Counted from the stretch's first letter, positions 10,367-19,251 are shown. The stretch is DNA of 64,000 bases from Mesorhizobium loti (GCF_001510895.1 NZ_LPWA01000120.1:112001-176000), one strand, 5' to 3'. Made by a program: numbers and translations. The notes: generated by a model from the letters alone, not told the origin.

Positions 10367-11632
10367 GTGAACCATTTTGATTACCGCAACGGCGTGCTTC
10401 ACGCCGAGGGCGTCGAGATCCCCGACATCGCAAAGCAGGTCGGCACGCCGTTCTACTGCTATTCGACGGCGACGCTGACCAGGCATTTCCATGTCTTCAG
10501 GCAAGCCTTCGCCGGCCTCGACGCGCTGGTCTGCTACGCCATGAAGGCCAATTCCAACCAGGCCGTGCTGAAGACGCTTGCCAGGCAAGGCGCCGGCGCG
10601 ACGTGGTGTCGGAAGGCGAATTGCGCCGCGGTTTGGCCGCCGGCATCCCGGCCGGCAAGATCCTGTTTTCGGGCGTCGGCAAGACCGCGCGCGAGATGGA
10701 TTTCGCGCTTGCCGCCGGCATCCTCTGCTTCAACGTCGAATCCGAGCCGGAGCTGGAACTGCTCTCGGCGCGCGCCGTGGCCCTCGGCAAGGTTGCCCCT
10801 GTTTCGCTGCGCATCAATCCGGATGTCGACGCCAAGACCCACAAGAAGATCTCGACCGGCAAGGCGGAGAACAAGTTCGGCATCCCGTGGCAGCGCGCGC
10901 CAGGTCTATGCCCGCGCGGCGGAACTGCCTGGCATCAAGGTGACCGGCATCGACACCCATATCGGCAGCCAGATCACCGAGCTGCAGCCCTTCGACGACG
11001 CCTTCGCGCTGCTGGTTGATCTGGTCGGCACGCTGCGCGCCGACGGGCATGCGATCGAGCATATCGATCTCGGCGGCGGCCTCGGCATCCCGTACCGCGT
11101 CGACAACAGCCCGCCGCCGCTGCCTGACGCCTATGCCGAGATCGTCCGCAAGCATGTCACCAAGCTTGGCCTGAAGGTGATGTTCGAGCCCGGCCGGCTG
11201 ATCGTCGGCAATGCCGGCATCCTGGTCTCGGAAGTGATCTATGTGAAGGAAGGCGACGCCAAGAACTTCCTCGTCGTCGACGCCGCCATGAACGACCTGA
11301 TCCGGCCGACGCTCTACGACGCCTTTCACGACATCAAGCCGGTGGTGCAGCCGCCGGCCGCTACGCCGCGCATGAAGGTCGATATCGTCGGGCCGGTCTG
11401 CGAGACCGGCGATTTCCTCGGCCTCGACCGCGACTTGCCAAGGCTGAAGACCGGCGACCTCATCGCCGTCGCAACCGCCGGCGCCTACGGCGCGGTGCAG
11501 GCCGGCACCTACAACACCCGGCTCCTGGTGCCGGAAGTGCTGGTCGACGGCGACCGCTTTCACGTCGTGCGGCCGCGCCAGACCTATGAGGAACTGATCG
11601 GGCTGGATTCGATCCCGGATTGGCTGAAATAG
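10367..11632 (+). CDS. lysA: Diaminopimelate decarboxylase LysA (two frameshifts)
   Basis: PLP enzyme for the last step of lysine synthesis (meso-diaminopimelate to lysine). The two ends share one frame, but ~95 central residues ([11 protein letters not shown] to [11 protein letters not shown]) are in a second frame. A base is missing near 10600 (GAGAD expected; one G lost) and a compensating indel lies in the GCGCGC run near 10892-10901. Read through, the length is ~422 residues, normal for LysA. Motifs: YAMKANSN with the PLP lysine, [16 protein letters not shown], and the C-terminal CETGDFL and AGAYG. Full conservation in all three parts suggests base-calling errors. The chain as assembled would be scrambled in the middle. 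Confidence 0.88.
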   Translation: MNHFDYRNGVLHAEGVEIPDIAKQVGTPFYCYSTATLTRHFHVFRQAFAGLDALVCYAMKANSNQAVLKTLARQGAGATWCRKANCAAVWPPASRPARSCFRASARPRARWISRLPPASSASTSNPSRSWNCSRRAPWPSARLPLFRCASIRMSTPRPTRRSRPARRRTSSASRGSARQVYARAAELPGIKVTGIDTHIGSQITELQPFDDAFALLVDLVGTLRADGHAIEHIDLGGGLGIPYRVDNSPPPLPDAYAEIVRKHVTKLGLKVMFEPGRLIVGNAGILVSEVIYVKEGDAKNFLVVDAAMNDLIRPTLYDAFHDIKPVVQPPAATPRMKVDIVGPVCETGDFLGLDRDLPRLKTGDLIAVATAGAYGAVQAGTYNTRLLVPEVLVDGDRFHVVRPRQTYEELIGLDSIPDWLK

Positions 11633-11639
11633 CGAAGCG

Positions 11640-11942
11640 CTAGATCTTCTGTTGGATCAGCGCCTTTGCTTCGGCGATCCTCTCCTCGTCGCGGCGATAG
11701 AATATCCATTGCTTGGTGCGCTTGGCGCTGAGCAGCCCGGCCTGGGTCAGGACGCGCATGTGTTCGCTGAGCGTCGCCTGGGTGATGCCGAGCTTTTCGG
11801 CGATCAGCAGCGCGCAGACGCCGTCCTCGACCAGATCGCCATCAGCCTGGCGCGGGAAATGCGCGCGCGGATCCTTCAGCCAATCGAGGATCTGCAGCCT
11901 GCGCTCGTTGGCGATCGCCTTGAAGATGTCGACCTCTTGCAT
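11640..11942 (-). CDS. ArsR-family transcriptional regulator
   Basis: A 100-residue winged-helix regulator. It shows the ArsR helix-turn-helix (LGITQATLSEHMRVLTQAGL, residues ~53-72) and a wing containing KRTKQWIFYRRDE. The metal ligand motif ELCVCDL of arsenic sensors is missing; the single Cys (GVCALLIAEKLG) is in the equivalent helix, so the ligand is unknown. It diverges from the dehydratase gene at 11993, 50 bases apart, and that spacer contains an AT-rich tract (TTAGCCATTTTGCTAAGTTACTAA) split here as TTAG...CTAA arms, a plausible operator. Control of the dehydratase and of itself is the natural inference. Confidence 0.85.
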   Translation of the reverse strand: MQEVDIFKAIANERRLQILDWLKDPRAHFPRQADGDLVEDGVCALLIAEKLGITQATLSEHMRVLTQAGLLSAKRTKQWIFYRRDEERIAEAKALIQQKI

Positions 11943-11992
11943 TTAGCCATTTTGCTAAGTTACTAATTGATGTCAATCCCAGGGAGCCTCGC

Positions 11993-12934
11993 ATGCTGAA
12001 CAGTAGGACGATCACGCGCGAACGCATTGCCGCCGTGGAGCCGCGCATCCGCCCATATGTCCGCCACACGCCGGTGATGCGCGTCGACATGGCTGACTTC
12101 GGCCGGCCGGCCTTTCCGGTCGACCTGAAGCTCGAATGCCTGCAACATTCCGGTTCGTTCAAGGCGCGCGGCGCCTTCACCAACCTGCTCGAGCGGCAGG
12201 TGCCCGAAGCCGGTGTCGTCGCTGCTTCCGGCGGCAACCATGGCGCCGCCGTCGCCTATGCCGCCATGACGCTCGGGCACAAGGCGACGATCTTCGTGCC
12301 CGAGGTCAGCCCGCCGGCGAAGCTCGAACGCATCCGCGGCTATGGCGCCGAGCTGGTCGTCGGCGGCGCGCGCTATGCCGAAGCGCTGGCCGCCAGCGAG
12401 GATTTTGCCCAAAAGACCGGCGCCTTGCAGATCCATGCCTTCAACCAGGAAGAGACCCTCATCGGCCAGGGCACGCTCGGCCTCGAGATCGAGGCGGACC
12501 TGCCCGAGATCGACACGCTTCTCGTCGCCGTCGGCGGCGGAGGCCTGATCGGCGGCATCGCCGCCTGGTTCTCGGGGCGCATCCGCATCATCGCCATCGA
12601 GCCCGAGGGCGCGCCGACGCTCTACTGCGCCTTCGAGGCCGGCAAGCCGGTCGATGCGCCGGCCGAGGGGATCGCCGCCGATTCGCTCGCGCCGAAGCGC
12701 GTCGGCGAGATGATGTTCCCCATTGCCGAAGCCTTTGTCGAGCGCTCGATCCTGGTCGGCGACGACGGCATCGTGGCCGCCCAGAAAGCGCTCTGGGACC
12801 GGGTGCGAATCATCGCCGAGCCCGGCGGCGCCGCCGCCTTCGCCGCGATGCTTTCGGGCCGCTACGAGCCCTCGCCGGACGAGCGCGTGGCCGTTCTGGT
12901 CTGCGGTTCCAACACAAATCCCGCGAATTTCTGA
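11993..12934 (+). CDS. Threonine/serine dehydratase-like PLP enzyme
   Basis: A 313-residue fold-type II PLP enzyme. The PLP Lys is in SGSFKARGA (Lys57), the substrate loop is ASGGNHG, and the glycine loop that holds the PLP phosphate is VGGGGLIGG (~residue 180). There is no C-terminal ACT domain, so it is the catabolic or racemase-like class (threonine/serine dehydratase, serine racemase, hydroxyaspartate dehydratase), not biosynthetic IlvA. The exact substrate is not determinable. Its neighbour on the other strand is an ArsR regulator, which probably controls it. Confidence 0.85.
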   Translation: MLNSRTITRERIAAVEPRIRPYVRHTPVMRVDMADFGRPAFPVDLKLECLQHSGSFKARGAFTNLLERQVPEAGVVAASGGNHGAAVAYAAMTLGHKATIFVPEVSPPAKLERIRGYGAELVVGGARYAEALAASEDFAQKTGALQIHAFNQEETLIGQGTLGLEIEADLPEIDTLLVAVGGGGLIGGIAAWFSGRIRIIAIEPEGAPTLYCAFEAGKPVDAPAEGIAADSLAPKRVGEMMFPIAEAFVERSILVGDDGIVAAQKALWDRVRIIAEPGGAAAFAAMLSGRYEPSPDERVAVLVCGSNTNPANF

Positions 12935-13049
12935 CCATAAACCGGGGCGAAGCTCTTCACGATTTTGGAACCCGCCTCGCCTTTGCCGTGTTTGCTGGTA
13001 TTCTTCTGCTCATGAGGCTCGGGCTATCCTGCCCGGGCAGGAAGGGCCG

Positions 13050-15659
13050 ATGACGGAACGACCCATTTCCAGCGGCGAACGCGGCCTGGCCGGGCGACTA
13101 GCCTTGAGCCGGCTGGCGACGCGGGCCTCGATGATCCTCGAGCGTGGCTGGCCGTTGCTGCTGCCGCTGGCGGTGGTCGCCGGCCTGTTCCTCAGCGTCT
13201 CGTGGCTGGGCCTGTTCCAGCGCTTGCCGGATCCGGCGCGGATCGGTTTCCTGATCCTGTTCTCCATCTCGGCGCTGGCGGCGCTCTATCCGCTGCGCTT
13301 CTTCCGCATTCCCTCCACCACCGAGGTCGACCGGCGCATCGAGGCCGCGAACGAGCTGCTGCACAGCCCCGTGCAGGTGCAGACCGACCGGCCGAGCGGC
13401 GCGGAAAGCCTTTTCTCGCAGGCTCTGTGGCGCGAGCACCAGAAGCGCATGGCCGAGCGGCTCTACAGCCTCGGCGCCGACCGACCGCGCACAAGCGTGC
13501 CGGACTACGACCGCTGGGGCTTGCGGGCCCTGGTCGGGCTGCTGTTCGTCACCGCCTTTGCCTTCTCGTTCGGGCCTTTCGGCGGCAGGATCGGCGACGG
13601 CTTCGTCGCCAGCGCCGCGCGCGATACCGTGCCGCCGCGCATCGATGCCTGGGTGACGCCGCCCGCCTATACCGGCAAGCCGCCGCTGTTTTTGACCGCC
13701 GACGTCAATCACGCCGCGCAGACCTTCAGCGTTCCGCAGGGCAGCGACGTCTCGCTGCGCGTCACCGGCGGCTCGGGTGAGGAAACGTTGAGCTATGCCG
13801 ATACAAGCGGCAATGCCCGCGCCATCGAGCCGGCCGCGCCGAAGAGTCTCACGCCCGACGCCGGCCAGCCGGAGGCCCCAGCCGCTGCCCAGCTCAAGGT
13901 GCGCCAGTTCTCCGGCAAGCTGAACTCCGACGGCACGCTGACGCTCAAGTCTGGCGAGGACGATCTCGGCCGCTGGGCGTTCGCCATCATTCCGGACAAG
14001 CCGCCCACGATCCGTTTCGTCGGCGAGCCGAAGCGCGCCGTCAACGGCGCCATCGAGCTCAACTACCAGATCGACGACGACTATGGCGCAGCCTCCGCCA
14101 AGGCTGTCTTCGAGCTGTCGGATCCGCCGCCGGCCAATGCCCATCCGCTCTATGGCCCGCCCGACATGCCGCTGAGCCTGCCGCGCCGCGGCGGCAAGGC
14201 GAACGCGGCCAAGACGACCAAGGACCTGACCGAGCATGTCTGGGCCGGCAGCACCATCAAGCTGAGGCTCACCGCCACCGACGACGCCGGCCATACCGCC
14301 ACCAGCGAAACCAAGACGCTAGTGATGCCGGAGCGGCCCTTCGCCAACCCGCTGGCCCGTGCCGTGATCGAGCAGCGCCGGCTGCTGGCGCTCGACACCA
14401 ACGCCAAGCCGCGCGTGCTCGACCTGATGGACGCGATCACGCTGCGCCCCGAAGACACCTTCGACAGCATGTCGCACTATCTCGCGATCATGAGCGCGAG
14501 GAGCCGGTTGAAGCTCGCGGAGACCGACGACCAGCTGCGCAACGAGGTGTCCTATCTGTGGGAGATCGCGCTCGGCATCGAGGATGGCAATCTGTCGGCC
14601 GCCGAGCGGCGGCTGCGCCAGGCGCAGCAGGCGCTGCAGGACGCCATCAAGAACGGCGCCAGCGATGAAGAGCTCAACAAGGCGATGAAGGAACTGCGCG
14701 AGGCGATGAACCAGTTCCTGCAGGAATTCGCCCAGCGCGCGCAGCAGAACCCAAACGCGCCGCAGATGCAGCAGAACGGCCGGGAACTGCGCCAGAGCGA
14801 CATCAACCGGATGATGGACGAGATCGAGAACCTCGCCAAATCCGGTGACCGCGATCGGGCGCAGCAGCTCCTGTCGGAGCTGCAGGACATGATGAACAAC
14901 CTGCAGGCCGGCCGCCAGCAGCAGGGCGGCGAGCAGGACAGCGAGATGCGCCAGCAGATGGACAAGCTGGGCGAGATCATGCGCCGTCAGCAGGAGATGA
15001 TGAACGACACCTTCCGCCTCGACCAGATGCAGCGTGGCCAGCGCGGTCAGAATGGCGACCAGCAGATGGGCGAGGATGGCGAGCAGGGCCAGTCGCAGGA
15101 CGGACAGAGGCCCGGCCCAGGCGACGACCGCGACCCGCTCGGCCGGCAGAAGCCGATGACGCCGCAGGAATTCTCCGATGCGCTGAAGCAGTTGCAGGAG
15201 GGCCAGGGCCAGTTGCAGAGCGAGCTCGACAAGCTGAAGAAGGGGCTCGAAGGCATGGGCATGCAGCCCAATGAGGGCTTCGGCGAGGCCGGCAAGTCCA
15301 TGGGCGACGCCGAGCATGCGCTTGGCGAAGGCGAAGGCGACCAGGCGGTCGGCCATCAGGGCCGGGCGCTGGAGGCGCTGCGCCGCGGCGCCAAGGACAT
15401 GATGAAGCAGATGCAGGCCATGCAGGGCGACCAGGGCGGCAGCGAGCAGGGCGGGCGTCAGCAGGATGCCGACCGCGACCCGCTCGGCCGGCCGCGCGCC
15501 ACCAAGGGTCCCGACGACGGCAACTCGGTCAAGGTGCCGGACGAGATCGATGTGCAGCGCGCCCGTCAGATCCTCGAGGCGATCCGCAAGCGCCTGGGCA
15601 ACGCGCTGAGCCCCGATATCGAGCGCAGCTACCTCGAACGGCTGCTCGAGCTGAAATAG
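13050..15659 (+). CDS. TIGR02302/DUF4175-family membrane protein
   Basis: An 869-residue protein of a family confined mainly to alphaproteobacteria. The start is MTERPISSG at 13050; the longer reading from 12723 would overlap the dehydratase. Two N-terminal membrane helices (residues ~33-55 and ~64-80) and a third (~155-175) precede a large extracytoplasmic beta-rich part with DTVPPRIDAWVTPPAYTG and PPTIRFVGEP. From ~520 on the chain is helical and then very rich in Gln, Gly, Met and Asp, with the motif DRDPLGR twice. The C-terminus (VPDEIDVQRARQILEAIR...) is the best conserved part. The function is unknown; the architecture suggests an envelope scaffold. Confidence 0.88.
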   Translation: MTERPISSGERGLAGRLALSRLATRASMILERGWPLLLPLAVVAGLFLSVSWLGLFQRLPDPARIGFLILFSISALAALYPLRFFRIPSTTEVDRRIEAANELLHSPVQVQTDRPSGAESLFSQALWREHQKRMAERLYSLGADRPRTSVPDYDRWGLRALVGLLFVTAFAFSFGPFGGRIGDGFVASAARDTVPPRIDAWVTPPAYTGKPPLFLTADVNHAAQTFSVPQGSDVSLRVTGGSGEETLSYADTSGNARAIEPAAPKSLTPDAGQPEAPAAAQLKVRQFSGKLNSDGTLTLKSGEDDLGRWAFAIIPDKPPTIRFVGEPKRAVNGAIELNYQIDDDYGAASAKAVFELSDPPPANAHPLYGPPDMPLSLPRRGGKANAAKTTKDLTEHVWAGSTIKLRLTATDDAGHTATSETKTLVMPERPFANPLARAVIEQRRLLALDTNAKPRVLDLMDAITLRPEDTFDSMSHYLAIMSARSRLKLAETDDQLRNEVSYLWEIALGIEDGNLSAAERRLRQAQQALQDAIKNGASDEELNKAMKELREAMNQFLQEFAQRAQQNPNAPQMQQNGRELRQSDINRMMDEIENLAKSGDRDRAQQLLSELQDMMNNLQAGRQQQGGEQDSEMRQQMDKLGEIMRRQQEMMNDTFRLDQMQRGQRGQNGDQQMGEDGEQGQSQDGQRPGPGDDRDPLGRQKPMTPQEFSDALKQLQEGQGQLQSELDKLKKGLEGMGMQPNEGFGEAGKSMGDAEHALGEGEGDQAVGHQGRALEALRRGAKDMMKQMQAMQGDQGGSEQGGRQQDADRDPLGRPRATKGPDDGNSVKVPDEIDVQRARQILEAIRKRLGNALSPDIERSYLERLLELK

Positions 15660-15694
15660 CCTGCCCCAAACCATTTCGGGTCACCGCTGCCGTC

Positions 15695-16047
15695 ATGCCG
15701 AAGCTTGGAACCGTCACCCCGATCCTACGCATGTTCGACATCGCCAAGGCGCGGGAATTCTATCTCGACTTCCTCGGTTTCGAGCTCCGCTTCGACGACA
15801 ACGCGCCGCTCTACATGGGCATCGCCCGCGACGGCTGCGAGCTGCATTTGAGCGAGCACCACGCGACGGCTCACCCGGCGCCAATGTCCGCATTGAGGTG
15901 GTCGGTATCGTCGACCTGCACCGCGAGTTCAAGGCCAAGCACTACCGCTTCAACAGGCCGGGCCTGGAGACGACGCCGTGGGAGACGAGGGAAGTCACGG
16001 TCATCGATCCTTTCGGCAACCGCCTGACTTTCTACGAAAGCGCTTGA
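15695..16047 (+). CDS. Glyoxalase/bleomycin-resistance fold protein (frameshifted)
   Basis: Small vicinal-oxygen-chelate protein, ~118 residues when corrected. The first frame reads MPKLGTVTPILRMFDIAKAREFYLDFLGFELRFD to ELHLSEHH; one base is missing near 15862-15864, after which the second frame gives VRIEVVGIVDLHREF and ends VIDPFGNRLTFYES. Those halves are the two beta-alpha modules of the fold, and the final Glu is a usual metal ligand. It resembles the bleomycin-binding/glyoxalase superfamily protein found singly in many rhizobia. The substrate is unknown. A palindromic repeat follows immediately downstream. Confidence 0.8.
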
Positions 16048-16060
16048 GGCGCTGCAGCCT

Positions 16061-16160
16061 AAAGCAATTCCAGGAAAAGTGTGAAACGGTTTTCCGTTCG
16101 GAATTGCGTAAAACAAAGAGATAGAGCGGTTCGCCGTTTCCGTGAAACGGTGAAACGCTC
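16061..16160. repeat. Compound palindromic repeat, two modules
   Basis: Two adjacent imperfect palindromes between convergent genes. Module 1 (16061-16117) has arms GCAATTCC and GGAATTGC around a core AGGAAAAGTG...CGGTTTTCCG. Module 2 (~16124-16160) begins GAGCGGTTCG and ends GAAACGCTC around GTTTC/GAAAC arms. The same pair recurs in opposite order and orientation at 60877-60976, and module 1 alone occurs twice at 42585-42701. This is a dispersed intergenic family of the REP/RIME kind. Confidence 0.85.
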
Positions 16161-16184
16161 CAAGGCAAATGCGACTGGCGGCCG

Positions 16185-17104
16185 TCAAAGACTGGCCGTT
16201 GCTTGCGCCTGCCTGGTCAGCATGAAGGCCTCGCGGATCGCGTCCTCCATGCCGTCGATCGCTTCGCCGGCCGCCAGCGGATTGCGGTGCAGCACCACAT
16301 TGGAGGAATCGATGTCGCCGAAGCCGTCGGCGGCCGTCAGCTCGCGGCAGTCGGGCGGGATGTTGCTGCGCGAGATCGGCGCGATCGCCAGGCCCGACGT
16401 GACCGCGAGCGTCAGGCCGCCATTGGTGTCGCTGGTATAGGCGACGCGATAGTCGAGGCCGCGCTGCTGCAGCGACTTGATCGCGAAGTCGCGGCACCAG
16501 CCGTCGCGGCTGTAGAGCGCGATCGGCACCGGCCGCTCCTCATGCATGTGGTGCAGCGTCGATGTCACCCACACCGTCGGATCGTGCATCAGCACCTCGC
16601 CGCCGGAAAAGCCTTCCCATTCGAACACCACGCGAGGTCGAGCTCGCCAGCTGCCAGCGCCCTCACCTGCGAGGCCGAATGGGCGTAGCGCACCGTGACC
16701 TCCACGCGCGGATGGCGTTTGGCGAATTCGCCGAGCGCTCGCGACAGGATCGAGCGGCCGTATTCGGCAGGGATCCCGATGCGCACCAGCCCGCCGAGCG
16801 GCGGCGCCACCAGCGAGGCCGCCGTCTCGTCGAGCAGCGAAACGATCCGCCGGGCATTGGCGATGAGCTCGCCGCCGCGCCGCGTCAGCGCCACCCCGCG
16901 CGAGCCGCGTTCGAACAGGCTGTCGCCGACCATGTCCTCCAGCTTCTTCATCTGCATGGAAACGGCCGACTGCGTGCGACCGGCCTTTTCGGCAGCCTTG
17001 GTGAAATTGCCCGTCTCGGCCACCGCCACGAAGGTGCGCAGGAGGTCGCTGTCGAGGGTGGCTTCATGGAAGTCGCCATAAGAAATTTTGATTGCTGGTA
17101 TCAT
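16185..17104 (-). CDS. LysR-family transcriptional regulator (frameshifted)
   Basis: LysR-type regulator of ~307 residues once one missing base near 16630-16633 is restored. The N-terminal part (MIPAIKISYGDF start at 17102-17104) has the winged HTH: LLRTFVAVAETGNFTKAAEKAG and RTQSAVSMQMKKLED; the C-terminal part is the effector domain (VFEWEGFSGGEVL to AFMLTRQAQ). The break falls in the effector domain after GELDLA. It diverges from an EamA exporter gene 152 bases away, so it probably senses a small molecule and controls that exporter. The C-terminal half as assembled could not be translated, but both halves look well conserved. Confidence 0.85.
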
Positions 17105-17114
17105 TCCAATTCGT

Positions 17115-17143
17115 TTGCAACATGTCAAACGCCGCAGGATAGT
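17115..17143 (+). promoter_or_regulatory. Sigma-70-like promoter for the exporter leader
   Basis: TTGCAA (17115-17120), a 17-base spacer, then GATAGT (17138-17143): near-consensus spacing with moderate hexamers. It would start transcription near 17150, giving a ~95-base leader that ends in the intrinsic terminator before the EamA gene. The site lies 10 bases from the divergent LysR start, where a LysR regulator would be expected to bind. This is a reading by eye and is untested. Confidence 0.45.
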
Positions 17144-17149
17144 CACCTC

Positions 17150-17243
17150 ACCCATTGGATATGCGGCCGCGAGATTCGGCCGCGGACCAATTCGAAGAGT
17201 CCTCACTCGTGCCCGCTGCCCGAAACGGTAGCGGGCTCTTTTT
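17150..17243 (+). ncRNA. Structured leader RNA upstream of the EamA exporter
   Basis: The transcript predicted from 17115-17143 would contain, in order: an outer helix ATTGG (17154-17158) with CCAAT (17187-17191) enclosing a GCGGCCG/CGGCCGC stem-loop (17163-17183); a small GAGT/ACTC hairpin (17197-17208); then a 10-bp terminator hairpin with a T-tract. The EamA start codon lies 13 bases after the T-tract. This layout suits a transcription attenuator or riboswitch, or a free-standing small RNA between two divergent genes. It matches no riboswitch class I recognise. The pairing is seen in the sequence; function is inferred. Confidence 0.45.
17211..17243 (+). terminator. Intrinsic terminator in the EamA leader
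   Basis: GCCCGCTGCC pairs with GGTAGCGGGC (10 bp, one G-T pair) around a 6-base CGAAAC loop, followed by TCTTTTT (17237-17243). It has the full form of a Rho-independent terminator, yet it lies directly in front of the exporter gene and on its strand, so it must be bypassed or regulated for the gene to be expressed from the upstream promoter. Confidence 0.75.
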
Positions 17244-17256
17244 CGCTGGAACGACG

Positions 17257-18207
17257 ATGCAGAACCGGATGGTGCTTGGCATTCTGAGCCTATGCCTGGG
17301 CGTTCTCGTGTTTTCGTTGCAGGACCCGCTGGTGAAGGCGGTTTCGGGCAGCTATCCGGTGACGGAAGTGATAGCGATCCGCGCCATCGTCGCGCTGCCG
17401 ATCCTGATCGTCATCGTCCACGCCGATGTCGGCTTGAAAGCCCTGCTGTCGAAGCGGGCAGGCATGCTGACGCTGCGCGCCTTCATGCAATTCAGCTCTT
17501 ATACCGTCTACTATCTGGCGATCGCCGCTCTATCGCTGGCCGACGCGATAGCGCTTTATTTCATGGCGCCGCTCTTCATCATGGCGCTCGCCGGGCCCTA
17601 TCTCGGTGAGCGCGTCTCCTGGCGCACGCTGACGACGGTGCTGATCGGCCTAGTCGGGGTGATCGTGATGCTGCGGCCGGGCGCCGGAGTGTTCGACTGG
17701 GCGGCACTACTGTCGCTCGGCTCGGCATTTCTTTACGGCTCTTCGCAGCTGATGGCGCGCCGGATCGGCGATACCGAATCATCGACGGTCATGGCCTTTT
17801 ACCAGAACGGTGCCTACCTCACCGGCGCGTTGGCGGTCGCCACCCTATTCCATCTTGCCGGCATCACCCACGCGGGCCATCCGAGCCTCGACTTCCTAGT
17901 GCGGCCATGGGTGTGGCCGGCGCTGCCGGACTTTCTCAAGATGGCCGCCTGCGGCTTCGTCGCCTCCGCCGGCATGATTTTGCTGTCGCAGGCTTACAGG
18001 ATGGCGCCCGCCAACCGCGTCGCCACCTTCGAATATACCGGCATCCTCTGGTCGCCGCTGTGGGGCTTCCTGTTCTTCGCCGAAGTGCCGCGCATAACGA
18101 CGGTGCTTGGCGCGGCACTGATCATCGGCGCTGGCCTAGTCGCGCTCAACGGCGAGCGGCGTCGAAGCGCCATTCCGGCGCTCGCGGCAACCGGCGATGC
18201 GGTGTGA
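17257..18207 (+). CDS. EamA-family (DMT) transporter
   Basis: A 316-residue inner-membrane transporter with about ten helices arranged as two EamA repeats (each five helices; boundary near residue 150), typical of drug/metabolite exporters. The start is MQNRMVLGIL at 17257; the longer in-frame reading from 17155 would translate through the leader terminator hairpin, so it is rejected. The substrate is unknown. The divergent LysR gene and the structured leader with terminator suggest ligand-controlled expression. The C-terminus is short, charged and cytoplasmic. Confidence 0.88.
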   Translation: MQNRMVLGILSLCLGVLVFSLQDPLVKAVSGSYPVTEVIAIRAIVALPILIVIVHADVGLKALLSKRAGMLTLRAFMQFSSYTVYYLAIAALSLADAIALYFMAPLFIMALAGPYLGERVSWRTLTTVLIGLVGVIVMLRPGAGVFDWAALLSLGSAFLYGSSQLMARRIGDTESSTVMAFYQNGAYLTGALAVATLFHLAGITHAGHPSLDFLVRPWVWPALPDFLKMAACGFVASAGMILLSQAYRMAPANRVATFEYTGILWSPLWGFLFFAEVPRITTVLGAALIIGAGLVALNGERRRSAIPALAATGDAV

Positions 18208-18213
18208 AAGAGA

Positions 18214-18585
18214 TCAGACCAAGCAGCTGAGTGCCCGACCGACGCGGGCGCGGATCTCGGCCAGCGTGAACGGTTTCTGCACGACGTCGAGGATGATGCC
18301 ATTCAGTTCCTCGGCGCGCTCGCGCTGGTCGGCATAGCCGGTCATCAGCATGATCTTTATCGCCGGGAACTGTTTTGCCGCCGCCGTCGCCATCTCGATG
18401 CCGTCCATCTCAGGCATGCGGATATCGGACACCACGAGATCGTAGCCGCCGCGGTTCTGCTGGATCAGCGCCAGCCCCTGCGCGCCGTCGGCGGCGATGG
18501 CCACATTATGCCCATCGCGCTCCAGCGCGCGGGCGGCGAGGGTGCGGACGGACTCATCGTCCTCGACGATCAGAAGCTTTGCCAT
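18214..18585 (-). CDS. Single-domain response regulator
   Basis: A 123-residue stand-alone receiver domain. The start is MAKLLIVEDDES at 18583-18585, which gives a standard receiver. The acidic pair is EDD (residues ~8-10), the phospho-acceptor Asp is in LVVSDIRMPEMDG (Asp ~53), the switch Thr is in LMTGYAD and the conserved Lys is in VQKPF. With no output domain it acts by protein contact, as in CpdR- or DivK-like regulators of alphaproteobacterial cell-cycle control; which one cannot be decided. It lies next to hpt and close to ftsEX. Confidence 0.88.
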   Translation of the reverse strand: MAKLLIVEDDESVRTLAARALERDGHNVAIAADGAQGLALIQQNRGGYDLVVSDIRMPEMDGIEMATAAAKQFPAIKIMLMTGYADQRERAEELNGIILDVVQKPFTLAEIRARVGRALSCLV

Positions 18586-18669
18586 GGCGAAATACATGGC
18601 GGGGAAACGTTGACTTTTTCTGAAAATTCGAATGGTCGACGAAATCCTCTCGGATTTCACTCCGACGGA

Positions 18670-19212
18670 TCAAGCGTCACCCTTGACGACGCCGACAAAC
18701 GGCAGCTCGCGAAAAGCGTGCGCGACGTCCATGCCGTAGCCGACGACGAAATAGTCGGGGCAGTCGAAACCGACATAGTCGGCGTTGAGCGTGGTCTGGC
18801 GGCGCATGCGTTTGTCGAGCAGCACCGCGATGGCGCAGCTCCTGGCGCCGCGCGACAGCATGAGGTCGCGGGTGAAGGAAAGCGTCTTGCCGGATTCGAG
18901 GATGTCGTCGATCAAAAGCACGTCGCGGCCGGCGACTTCGTTGTCGATGTCGCGCAGCACCTTGACCTCGCCGCTGGTGGTGCCGGCGCCGTAGCTGGAG
19001 ATGAAGATGAACTCGACCTCGGGCGACAGGCCGACATCATGCATGGCGCGGATCAGATCGGCAGCGAAGACAAACGAGCCCTTGAGGATCGAGATCACAA
19101 GCAGGTCGTGGTAGTCGCGCCCGGCGATCTCCTTGGCGAGCTCGAGATTGCGGCGGGCAATCGCCGATGCCGAAAACAGGACCTCGATATCCTTGCCGCG
19201 CACAACTGGCAT
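18670..19212 (-). CDS. hpt: Hypoxanthine phosphoribosyltransferase
   Basis: Purine salvage enzyme, 180 residues: hypoxanthine (and guanine) plus PRPP to IMP (GMP). Seen are the PRPP-binding loop VLLIDDILESGKTL (residues ~98-111), the early LKGSFVFAADL loop and the C-terminal DYVGFDCPDYFVVGYGMD block that holds the purine base, all typical of bacterial Hpt. Length and start (MPVVRGKDIEVLF) match the family. The cytosolic enzyme is encoded upstream of the response-regulator gene on the same strand, 84 bases away. Confidence 0.93.
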   Translation of the reverse strand: MPVVRGKDIEVLFSASAIARRNLELAKEIAGRDYHDLLVISILKGSFVFAADLIRAMHDVGLSPEVEFIFISSYGAGTTSGEVKVLRDIDNEVAGRDVLLIDDILESGKTLSFTRDLMLSRGARSCAIAVLLDKRMRRQTTLNADYVGFDCPDYFVVGYGMDVAHAFRELPFVGVVKGDA

Positions 19213-19251
19213 GCTTCTTCCTTCAGAATCGCCTGCAACGCCGCAGGCGTT

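Noticed and set aside
9223-10901. Programmed frameshifting in argH and lysA
   Set aside because: There is no slippery heptamer or stimulatory structure at the breaks, and seven other unrelated genes have similar single-base losses. An error pattern is simpler.
13098-15674. Long minus-strand open frames (398 and 451 residues) opposite the DUF4175 gene
   Set aside because: They are rich in Arg, Leu and His with no domain, signal peptide or ribosome-binding site, and mirror the repetitive codons of the gene on the other strand. This is the usual shadow effect at high GC.
17105-17256. Guanidine (mini-ykkC) riboswitch before the EamA gene
   Set aside because: Only one ACGR string is seen, at the edge of the terminator loop; the first hairpin has none, so the paired-hairpin pattern is absent.
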